Below are positions 1-5,045 of a DNA stretch of 5,045 nt, in pieces. The notes beneath the pieces were generated by a model. That model was not told the DNA's origin, made no database searches, and saw nothing but the letters and a program-made list of their open reading frames with translations. The number at the start of each line of letters is the position of its first letter. The stretch's first letter is position 1. This DNA comes from Chloroflexota bacterium (GTDB taxonomy: Bacteria > Chloroflexota > Dehalococcoidia > Lucifugimonadales > Lucifugimonadaceae), in assembly GCA_002708145.1 (NCBI GenBank), contig PAOV01000045.1, forward strand, positions 7,039-12,083, written 5' to 3'. Both the position numbers and the translations under genes were made by a program.

Positions 1-887
1 GCATCACATGCACCGTCACCATCTGTATCCAATCCATCATTAGTTTGATCGAATTGACCTGATGAACAATCATCACAGGTATCATTGTCAATATCAAAAC
101 AAATAAATTCATTATTATCTTCTGTATCTTGAGCATCTCCTAGACCATCATTATCATCATCAGAATCACCTGTATCACATAAACCATCTTCATCATAATC
201 AAATCCATCATTAGCTTCATCATATAAAGTCGATGAACAATCATCACATAAATCATTATCATTATCTGAACATAAGGTATTATCAAGTGGATCGGAGTCA
301 TTCTCATCTTCGACATTATCATTATCATCATCTGGGTCACCCGCATCACATAATCCATCACTATCTGTATCTAATCCATCATTAGCATCATCAAATACAC
401 CTGATGAACAATCATCACACGTATCACTATCTAAATCTGAACATAAGGTGTTATCAAGTGGATCTGAGTCAAGATTATCTTCGACATTATCATTATCATC
501 ATCAGTATCACCTGCATTACATAATCCATCACTATCTGTATCTAATCCATCATTTGTATTATCAAATACTCCTGATGAACAATCATCACAGGTATCACTA
601 TCTAAATCAAAACAAATAAATTCATTATAATCATCAGAGTCAGTGATATCAGGAACATTATCGTTATCATCATCACTATCACCTGCATCACATAATCCAT
701 CTGCATCGTAATCAGATCCATCATTGGCTTCATCAAAAACTCCTGATGAACAATCATCACATAAATCATTATCAATGTCTGAACATAAGGTGTTATCAAG
801 TGGATCTGAATCGTTTTCATCTAAAACATTATCGTTATCATCATCAACATCTAAAAAATCACATAATCCATCCCCATCTGTATCAAT
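1..887 (-). repeat. Thrombospondin type 3-like calcium-binding array, exact 57-residue (171-base) period
   Basis: From residue 805 to the window edge, about five units repeat with no length change. DDDND(N/G) recurs at 819, 876, 933, 990 and 1047; CDDC at 847, 904, 961, 1018 and 1075. Each unit has four cysteines at C-x7-C-x2-C-x19-C (for example 839, 847, 850, 870), all holding the 57-residue register to C1098. One typical unit (928-984) has 20 Asp in 57 residues and no basic residue. DxDxDGLCD and DxDDDNDNV match the Asp ladders that coordinate calcium in thrombospondin type 3 repeats. The array is unfinished at base 1, so the copy number is a minimum. Confidence 0.93.
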
Positions 888-3299
888 TGAAATACAATTA
901 CCATCACAATCAAAGTTTTCTTCTGGACCATTACCATTACATACACCACATTCATCTTCAACAGCAGAACCACCACAATCGCCAGCACAATCTAAAACAT
1001 TACCATCACAATCACACGCACCATCTGCAATTCCATCACCTTCGCATACACCACATTCATCTACAACTGCATCACCACCACATTCACCAGTACAATCTGT
1101 ATCAACTACGCAATTACCATTACAATCAAAATTTTCTTCTGGACCTGAGCCATTACATACGCCACATTCATCTTCAACTGCAGAACCGCCACAATCACCA
1201 GCACAATCTTCTACAGCTGTACCATCACATACACCTTCACAATCAAAAATTCCACTTGCACAGCCATCTCCACCATCGTCATCCCCACCTTCATAATATG
1301 TAAAATCTAAAGCAACTCCACCAGGACTAGACATAACAATTCCAGACAAACCTGTAGCCGTACCACTTAATGATAAATTTGTTAAAGTTCCACAACCAGC
1401 GGGTATACTTGCTCCTGTAAATGAAAAGCCAAGAACCGTAGCACCTCCAGCTGAAACCGTAAATCCTGCTGCTGCTGCATCACCCCCAGAGGCACCAGAA
1501 GGAGTTGCTCCATCAACTATAAACTGAAATCCTCCAATATCATCCTGAGAATTGTATAAAACACTACCATCCATTAAATATAAATTATTAATAGGAAGAT
1601 CACATCCATCTGATATTTCTCCACCAGAACCATCAGGACATTCATCTAGATCACAAACAAGAGTTGAACCGTCATCACATAAATAAGGACCTGTACATGA
1701 ACCATCATCTAAAGTAGCCGATGAATCATAGTTACATGCATCTGAATCTGTACAACCAAAACAAGAATTGTCACCATCGCATACACCACATTCATCTTCA
1801 GCAGCAGAGCCATCACAAACACCTGCACAGTCTAAAACATTGCCATCGCAATCACACGCACCATCTGCAATTCCATCACCTTCACATACACCACATTCAT
1901 CTACAACTGCATCGCCACCGCATACACCAGTACAATCTGTATCAACTACGCAGTTACCATTACAATCAAAATTTTCTTCCGGTCCATTACCATTACATAC
2001 TCCACATTCATCTTCAACTGCAGAACCACCACAATCACCAGCACAATCTTCTACAGCTGTACCATCACATACACCTTCACAATCAAAAATTCCACTTCCA
2101 CATTCATCACCTTCACATTCACCACATGATTCAGGACATGCTTCGCTAATCAACTGATCACCCCATTGGAAACTACATCCAAATTGACTAACAGCTTGTT
2201 CACAAGTAAATGGTGATACAAGAGAATCATTGTCAGCACATGCAGGGTATTCACATGAACCATCATCCGTATTAGCATCAGGATTATAATTGTCTGCTGT
2301 ATCATCTGTACATCCGTATACTGGACAAGTACCACATGTTTCAGTACAAAATTCTCCAATAGTCGAACCACCCCATGCAAAATCACAGCCAAATGTTGCA
2401 GCTGCTGTTTCGCAACCAAAAGGTGAAACTGAAGCATCATCATCTGCACACGCAGCTTCAAGTGAGATACTATCAATAGAACTAAATAAACCATTAAATG
2501 AACCTGAACCTGAACCAGTTGTATAAGTAGCTTGATACTCTGCTTCCTCTGCTGTTTTAAATACTTTCAGAGACATTGTATTACCACTAACTGCACCTGG
2601 TAGAATTGGACCACCAAATTCTGACAAATCAACAGCTCCAATAGCAACAATCTCAATTTGAGAACCAGACCAAATACCAGCACCAACTAGTACCTCTCCA
2701 GTATTACCATTTGAATCTAAAATACCATTAGAATCAAATAGACCTAATTCATCTCCAAATTCTAAACCATCAATAGAATCTTGAAAAATAAATAATGTAG
2801 ACTCTCCTGTTTCAGATATAGTAACATTATAATATGGAGGATCTGGATCAATCAAGGTAACACTATCAACTGCTGTGAATAATCCATTAAATGAACCTGA
2901 ACCTGAACTTGTTGAATACTCTGCATCGTATTCCAAGCTTTCAGATGCTTTCCAAACTTTAAGAACCATAGAATTACCACTAACAGATCCAGGGAGAATA
3001 GGGCCTCCAAATTCTGATAAATTAACAGCAGTAATTGCAGTAATCTCAAGCTGGGAACCAGACCAAGTACCAGCACCAATTAATACCTCTCCAGTATTAC
3101 CATCTGAATCTAAAATACCATTAGAATCAAACAGACCTAATTCATCACCAACTTCTAAACTTTCAATAGAATCCTGAAAAATAAATAATGTGGATTCACC
3201 TGTTTCCTCTAGCGTAACATTAAAATGCTGAGAAAAACTAAATGCTAAAAAAAGAATTGATAAAAAGAATGATTTTTGGATATTAAGAATTATGTTCAT
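1..3299 (-). CDS. Giant secreted Cys/Asp-rich multidomain repeat protein with TSP3-like calcium-binding array (3' end outside window)
   Basis: One uninterrupted frame of 1099 codons runs from the ATG at 3299 to the window edge. Residues 1-23 are a signal peptide. Then come two beta-rich repeats (27-150, 158-281), two six-Cys ShKT-like modules (284-325, 354-395) separated by a GCTD...DDGSC motif (329-349), a Cys/Gly/Asp-rich block (400-513), a second GCTD motif (515-535), a Cys-poor beta-sandwich-like domain (about 565-672), a second Cys-rich block (680-802), and 57-residue thrombospondin type 3-like repeats from about 805 onward. Asp-rich DxDxDG and DDDND stretches indicate calcium binding, and the many regularly spaced cysteines indicate disulfides formed outside the cytoplasm. 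No Lys, Arg or His occurs after K248. I recognise no enzyme domain. A calcium-rigidified surface stalk or adhesin is the most likely role (inference). A C-terminal sorting domain would be expected downstream but is not visible. The start is supported by AAGGGAG five bases upstream and by the signal peptide. Confidence 0.93.
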   Translation of the reverse strand, partial: MNIILNIQKSFFLSILFLAFSFSQHFNVTLEETGESTLFIFQDSIESLEVGDELGLFDSNGILDSDGNTGEVLIGAGTWSGSQLEITAITAVNLSEFGGPILPGSVSGNSMVLKVWKASESLEYDAEYSTSSGSGSFNGLFTAVDSVTLIDPDPPYYNVTISETGESTLFIFQDSIDGLEFGDELGLFDSNGILDSNGNTGEVLVGAGIWSGSQIEIVAIGAVDLSEFGGPILPGAVSGNTMSLKVFKTAEEAEYQATYTTGSGSGSFNGLFSSIDSISLEAACADDDASVSPFGCETAAATFGCDFAWGGSTIGEFCTETCGTCPVYGCTDDTADNYNPDANTDDGSCEYPACADNDSLVSPFTCEQAVSQFGCSFQWGDQLISEACPESCGECEGDECGSGIFDCEGVCDGTAVEDCAGDCGGSAVEDECGVCNGNGPEENFDCNGNCVVDTDCTGVCGGDAVVDECGVCEGDGIADGACDCDGNVLDCAGVCDGSAAEDECGVCDGDNSCFGCTDSDACNYDSSATLDDGSCTGPYLCDDGSTLVCDLDECPDGSGGEISDGCDLPINNLYLMDGSVLYNSQDDIGGFQFIVDGATPSGASGGDAAAAGFTVSAGGATVLGFSFTGASIPAGCGTLTNLSLSGTATGLSGIVMSSPGGVALDFTYYEGGDDDGGDGCASGIFDCEGVCDGTAVEDCAGDCGGSAVEDECGVCNGSGPEENFDCNGNCVVDTDCTGECGGDAVVDECGVCEGDGIADGACDCDGNVLDCAGDCGGSAVEDECGVCNGNGPEENFDCDGNCISIDTDGDGLCDFLDVDDDNDNVLDENDSDPLDNTLCSDIDNDLCDDCSSGVFDEANDGSDYDADGLCDAGDSDDDNDNVPDITDSDDYNEFICFDLDSDTCDDCSSGVFDNTNDGLDTDSDGLCNAGDTDDDNDNVEDNLDSDPLDNTLCSDLDSDTCDDCSSGVFDDANDGLDTDSDGLCDAGDPDDDNDNVEDENDSDPLDNTLCSDNDNDLCDDCSSTLYDEANDGFDYDEDGLCDTGDSDDDNDGLGDAQDTEDNNEFICFDIDNDTCDDCSSGQFDQTNDGLDTDGDGACD
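894..1262 (-). repeat. Cys/Gly/Asp-rich block, copy 2, with an extra internal unit
   Basis: Residues 680-802 repeat copy 1 at an offset of exactly 280 residues (840 bases). This copy then carries on into a further unit: 771-802 (CAGDCGG...NFDCDGNC) repeats 699-730 at an offset of 72 residues. Where copy 1 leads into the GCTD motif, copy 2 instead joins the calcium-binding array at DTDGDG. Confidence 0.88.
1284..1607 (-). other. Cysteine-poor beta-sandwich-like domain between the two Cys-rich blocks
   Basis: Residues about 565-672 contain a single cysteine (C636) in an otherwise Cys-dense protein. The stretch is rich in Gly, Ala, Ser, Thr and hydrophobic residues: GGFQFIVDG (589-597), GFTVSAGGATVLGFSFTGASIP (612-633), LTNLSLSG (639-646), then GGVALDFTYYEGGDDDGGDG (660-679). 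The strand-like pattern resembles cohesin-type or immunoglobulin-like beta-sandwich domains, but this is by eye and a family cannot be named. An acidic linker (GGDDDGGDG) joins it to the second Cys-rich block. Confidence 0.5.
1695..1757 (-). repeat. GCTD...NY...DDGSC motif, copy 2
   Basis: Residues 515-535 begin GCTD, contain ACNYDSSA and end DDGSC. It follows the first Cys-rich block and is followed by a short Asp/Cys-rich linker (CDDGSTLVCDLDECPDG, 541-557) leading into the Cys-poor domain. Confidence 0.75.
1761..2102 (-). repeat. Cys/Gly/Asp-rich block, copy 1
   Basis: Residues 400-513 consist of short imperfect units built around DCAGDCGG, AVEDECGVCNG and DCNGNC, with a cysteine every few residues. 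The aromatic NFDC and IFDC points recur. Such CGG.AV.DECGVC blocks are typical of large secreted proteins in marine FCB-group genomes (from memory). Dense disulfides are expected. The stretch 1861-2100 matches 1021-1260 at 226 of 240 bases (hand count). Confidence 0.88.
2115..2450 (-). repeat. Two ShKT-like six-cysteine modules, 70-residue period
   Basis: Cysteines at 284, 296, 305, 318, 322, 325 and at 354, 366, 375, 388, 392, 395 have the same spacing: C-x11-C-x8-C-x12-C-x3-C-x2-C. Each copy begins ACAD, has SPF before the second Cys, GC at the third, a Trp-Gly, and ends (T/S)CG(T/E)C. The order and the CxxxCGxC ending recall the ShKT fold (three disulfides), known from toxins and eukaryotic extracellular enzymes. 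The assignment rests on the cysteine pattern only. The GCTD...DDGSC motif (329-349) separates the copies. Confidence 0.6.
2253..2315 (-). repeat. GCTD...NY...DDGSC motif, copy 1
   Basis: Residues 329-349 begin GCTD, continue with an NYNPDA core and end DDGSC. This short module recurs, from memory, in secreted multidomain proteins of marine Bacteroidota and related phyla, usually as an undefined extracellular repeat. Copy 1 lacks the middle cysteine that copy 2 has (ADNY here, ACNY in copy 2). Confidence 0.75.
2457..3221 (-). repeat. Tandem pair of beta-rich N-terminal domains, 131-residue (393-base) period
   Basis: Residues 27-150 and 158-281 align without gaps and share 94 of 124 residues (hand count). 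Shared landmarks are ETGESTLFIFQDSI, GDELGLFDSNGILDS, GNTGEVL, LSEFGGPILPG and a GSGSGSFNGLF ending. The alternation of polar and hydrophobic residues suggests beta-strands. DSNGILDSDGN could bind calcium. The short linker between copies is DPDPPYY (151-157). I do not know a named family for this domain. These copies contain the only four Lys of the predicted mature protein visible here (K114, K117, K245, K248). Confidence 0.9.
3231..3299 (-). other. Signal peptide of the giant secreted protein
   Basis: Residues 1-23 have a short N-region with one Lys (K9), a hydrophobic core (FFLSILFLAF, 11-20) and a small-residue end (SFS), with likely cleavage before Q24. The pattern fits Sec-dependent export by signal peptidase I. 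There is no lipobox cysteine at the cleavage point, so it is not a lipoprotein. The exact cleavage site is a judgement by eye. Confidence 0.85.
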
Positions 3300-3304
3300 G
3301 TTTT

Positions 3305-3311
3305 CTCCCTT
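3305..3311 (-). promoter_or_regulatory. Shine-Dalgarno site of the giant secreted protein gene
   Basis: AAGGGAG lies on the minus strand with a five-base spacer (AAAAC) before the ATG at 3299. It contains GGAG and is well placed for 16S rRNA pairing. It fixes the start codon of the large gene. Strong sites of this kind are uncommon in Bacteroidota, which bears on the taxonomic guess. Confidence 0.75.
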
Positions 3312-3323
3312 GATTACTTTATA

Positions 3324-3329
3324 ATTATA
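3324..3329 (-). promoter_or_regulatory. Possible -10 element (TATAAT) upstream of the giant protein gene
   Basis: A perfect TATAAT on the minus strand sits 24 bases before the start codon and would give a leader of roughly 18 bases that still includes the Shine-Dalgarno site. No convincing -35 box lies at the normal distance: TTGTCT (3340-3345) is only 10 bases away. The surroundings are AT-rich, so a chance match is quite possible. Confidence 0.35.
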
Positions 3330-3468
3330 AAAATTTAATAGACAATTTAGAGCTTTAGACTCGTCTGAAATGTGATTTATATTACATTTTTTCAAAACCG
3401 GCTCTCTTCAATTTAAAAGATGATTAAACCATATTCCATTTATATGTTGTAACAAAATGAAACCATCA

Positions 3469-4443
3469 CTAAGAATCAATTTGCTTATACATCATATTTA
3501 CAGCTTCATTAAGATTAATATTTTTCAATGAAGATATTTTAATTAAATCTATATTTTTAGGAATTGATTTATTTGGATTATCAGCGTCTTCCATATCAAC
3601 TTTTGTAATAAATAATATTGAAGGTTTTTTAATTAAATCTGGATTATATTGCTTTAATTCATTTTTTAATGTCTGCAATTCTTTGGTTATATCTTCGCAA
3701 TGAATATCAATCATATAAGCTAAAACCTTTGTTCGCTCTATATGTTTTAAAAACTTTAATCCTAAACCTTTGCCTGAAGATGCACCTTCTATTAAACCTG
3801 GAATATCTGCGACTACAAAACTTTTATAATCATGATATTTAACGATTCCTAAATTGGGTTCAAGTGTTGTAAACGGATAATCTGCAATCTTAGGTTTAGC
3901 ATTTGATATCCTTGATATAAGTGTTGATTTTCCTGCATTCGGAAATCCTACAAGACCAACATCTGCTAGAACTTTTAATTCTAATTCTAATTTTTTTTCT
4001 TCACCTGTTTGACCTTGATTAGCTCTTCTTGGAGCTGGATTATTTTGAGTTTTAAACCGGGCATTCCCAAATCCTCCATTACCTCCACGAACAATAATGA
4101 TTTTCTTATTATTTTCTTTTAAATCATCTATATAATTATCTGTTTCGACATCTCTTATAATTGTTCCTAAGGGCACCTTAATATGAATGTCTTGTCCATT
4201 TTTACCATGCATATTTTTGCCTTTACCATCACCACCTTTTTTAGCAAAATATTTTCTATTATAAGATACATCATGAAGAGTTGATAGATTCGAATCAGAT
4301 ATGATAACAACGTGCCCCCCTCTACCACCATCACCACCAGATGGGCCGCCTTTAGGTCGGAATTTTTCTCTTAAAAAAGCAGTGCAGCCATTGCCGCCAT
4401 CACCTGCCTTAACGTGGATTGATGCAAAATCAATGAAATTCAT
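3469..4443 (-). CDS. obg: Obg/CgtA family GTPase, short form without C-terminal extension
   Basis: Obg is an essential ribosome-associated GTPase involved in 50S subunit assembly and stress signalling. The 324-residue product starts with the glycine-rich Obg fold (about 1-158; GGPSGGDGGRGGHV at 32-45, RGGNGGFGNARF at 119-130). The G domain follows: G1 P-loop GFPNAGKST (166-174), G2 Thr in YPFTTLEP (189-196), G3 DIPGLIEGA (213-221), G4 TKVD (280-283) and G5 SSL (304-306). G4 has Thr in place of the usual Asn of NKxD. The protein ends just after the G domain, so it lacks the OCT domain or acidic tail that brings other Obg proteins to roughly 390-430 residues. The start is set by the family's N-terminal pattern (MNFIDFASIHVKAGDGG) and by the two-base gap after the icd stop. 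No Shine-Dalgarno is visible, so translation probably depends on coupling to icd. The stop is TAG at 3471-3469. Confidence 0.97.
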   Translation of the reverse strand: MNFIDFASIHVKAGDGGNGCTAFLREKFRPKGGPSGGDGGRGGHVVIISDSNLSTLHDVSYNRKYFAKKGGDGKGKNMHGKNGQDIHIKVPLGTIIRDVETDNYIDDLKENNKKIIIVRGGNGGFGNARFKTQNNPAPRRANQGQTGEEKKLELELKVLADVGLVGFPNAGKSTLISRISNAKPKIADYPFTTLEPNLGIVKYHDYKSFVVADIPGLIEGASSGKGLGLKFLKHIERTKVLAYMIDIHCEDITKELQTLKNELKQYNPDLIKKPSILFITKVDMEDADNPNKSIPKNIDLIKISSLKNINLNEAVNMMYKQIDS

Positions 4444-4445
4444 TA

Positions 4446-5045
4446 TTACATATTCGTAATAATTGCATCCCCAAATTCAGAGCATTTTAGAAGTGTAGCA
4501 TCTTTCATTTGTCTTGCAAAATCATACGTCACTTTTTTTTGTGTAAATGTTTTATTCATAGCATCTTGAATCAAATCAGCTGCTTCTATCCAACCAAGAT
4601 GTCTAAGCATCATTTCTCCTGATAAGATAACAGAACTTGGATTTACTTTATCTAAGCCAGCATACTTTGGTGCAGTACCATGTGTTGCTTCAAATAAAGC
4701 CTTACCTGTCATATAATTTATATTAGCTCCTGGAGCAATACCAATTCCACCTACCTGTGCAGCTAAAGCATCTGAAATATAATCTCCATTAAGATTTAAA
4801 GTTGCAATAACATCATATTCTGAAGGACGTGTGAGAATTTGTTGAAGCATTGCATCTGCAATCACGTCTTTAACAATAATTTCTTCCCCAGTTTCAGGAT
4901 TAGGAAATGAATGCCAAGGCCCTCCATCTAACGGTTTAGCACCAAACTCCTCACGTGCAAGCTCATAACCCCAATCTCTAAATCCACCTTCAGTGAATTT
5001 CATAATGTTACCTTTGTGAACAAGTGTTACACTTTCTTTATCTTG
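4446..5045 (-). CDS. icd: NADP-dependent isocitrate dehydrogenase, C-terminal half (5' end outside window)
   Basis: This enzyme oxidatively decarboxylates isocitrate to 2-oxoglutarate in the cytoplasmic TCA cycle, making NADPH. The 199 visible residues run in frame from the window edge to a TAA at 4448-4446. They align almost without gaps to the second half of E. coli Icd (416 residues, compared from memory). Visible residue K11 (in VHKGNIMKF) matches catalytic Lys230. D64, D88 and D92 (in DVIAD and NGDYISD) match metal ligands Asp283, Asp307 and Asp311. HGTAPKY (122-128), V134, Y174 and R178 match the NADP-selecting Lys344, Tyr345, Val351, Tyr391 and Arg395, so NADP rather than NAD use is expected. 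A two-residue insertion lies after GANI (about 110-115). The Met at 5003 is internal (IMKFTEG), not the start; coding continues upstream past 5045. The gene ends two bases before obg. Confidence 0.96.
   Translation of the reverse strand, partial: QDKESVTLVHKGNIMKFTEGGFRDWGYELAREEFGAKPLDGGPWHSFPNPETGEEIIVKDVIADAMLQQILTRPSEYDVIATLNLNGDYISDALAAQVGGIGIAPGANINYMTGKALFEATHGTAPKYAGLDKVNPSSVILSGEMMLRHLGWIEAADLIQDAMNKTFTQKKVTYDFARQMKDATLLKCSEFGDAIITNM

Larger units (their letters stand above)
3300..3468. other. Intergenic gap between obg and the giant protein gene, with a short inverted repeat
   Basis: This 169-base AT-rich gap follows the obg TAG. It holds an inverted repeat with six-base arms, AAATGT (3368-3373) and ACATTT (3384-3389), around a 10-base AT-rich centre, which could be an operator or a weak hairpin. 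A second imperfect pair, CATTT/AAATG (3437-3441 and 3455-3459), lies just after obg. Neither has a GC-rich stem followed by a T-run in the obg direction, so no intrinsic terminator is called. No small ORF with a ribosome site was seen. Confidence 0.4.

Noticed and set aside
61..765. CRISPR-like regularly spaced repeat: GATGAACAATCATCACA recurs at 61, 232, 403, 574 and 745
   Set aside because: Spacing is exactly 171 bases and the sequences in between are also related. The repeat encodes the CDDCSSG segment in frame, so it is a coding repeat and not an array with unique spacers.
140..820. Minus-strand Met/Ile-rich frames at 140-361 and 602-820
   Set aside because: They are offset-frame readings of the GAT-rich 171-base repeats (ATG/ATT/ATA from shifted GAT runs), with no independent start signals.
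404..1303. Long plus-strand open frames across 404-1303, including Ser/Pro/His-rich ones at 724-1296 and 746-1303
   Set aside because: They lie antisense to the repeat-coding frame. Their Ser/Pro/Gln- or His/Tyr/Asn-rich composition is what reverse-complemented GAT, GGT and TGT repeats give. The minus frame has a signal peptide, a ribosome site and ordered domains.
1721..2526. Plus-strand open frames at 1721-2149, 1768-2157 and 2290-2526
   Set aside because: Same antisense effect of the Cys/Asp-rich repeats; no ribosome site, and the 1768-2157 frame mirrors the 724-1296 frame only because of the 840-base duplication.
3437..3459. Intrinsic terminator after obg from the CATTT/AAATG pair
   Set aside because: The stem is only five AT-rich base pairs and no T-run follows in the obg direction.
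4446..5003. Complete short isocitrate dehydrogenase starting at the Met at 5003
   Set aside because: The frame continues upstream to 5045 with conserved Icd sequence (VTLVHKGNI) including the catalytic Lys, so this Met is internal.

Overview
The window is AT-rich bacterial DNA with three genes, all on the minus strand, so reading order runs from base 5045 down to base 1. First is the C-terminal half of an NADP-dependent isocitrate dehydrogenase (icd, start outside the window). Two bases later comes a complete Obg-family GTPase (obg). After a 169-base gap comes a very large secreted protein gene that starts at 3299 and is still open at base 1: 1099 codons are visible with no stop.

The large gene fills about two thirds of the window and is the most interesting part. 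In protein order it has a signal peptide, two tandem beta-rich domains (131-residue period), two six-cysteine ShKT-like modules with identical cysteine spacing, a cysteine/glycine/aspartate-rich block, a cysteine-poor beta-sandwich-like domain, a second near-copy of the cysteine-rich block exactly 840 bases away, and a calcium-binding thrombospondin type 3-like array with an exact 57-residue (171-base) period that continues past the window edge. After Lys248 there is no Lys, Arg or His in the remaining 851 visible residues, and no Arg anywhere in the visible protein. The likely role is a calcium-stabilised extracellular or cell-surface structural or adhesion protein. This is inferred from architecture; no enzymatic domain is seen.

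Organism (inference): the GCTD...NY...DDGSC and CGG.AV.DECGVC motifs together with thrombospondin type 3 repeats are typical, from memory, of secreted proteins of marine FCB-group bacteria (Bacteroidota, Marinimicrobia/SAR406 and relatives). The large gene has a clear Shine-Dalgarno sequence, which is uncommon in Bacteroidota and tilts towards a Marinimicrobia-like lineage. This is not proven from the window.

The icd and obg genes look translationally coupled housekeeping genes. There is no visible functional link between them and the secreted protein, which has its own ribosome binding site and probably its own promoter in the 3300-3468 gap. Long open frames on the plus strand across 404-2526 and on other minus frames are by-products of the repeats and were not annotated.
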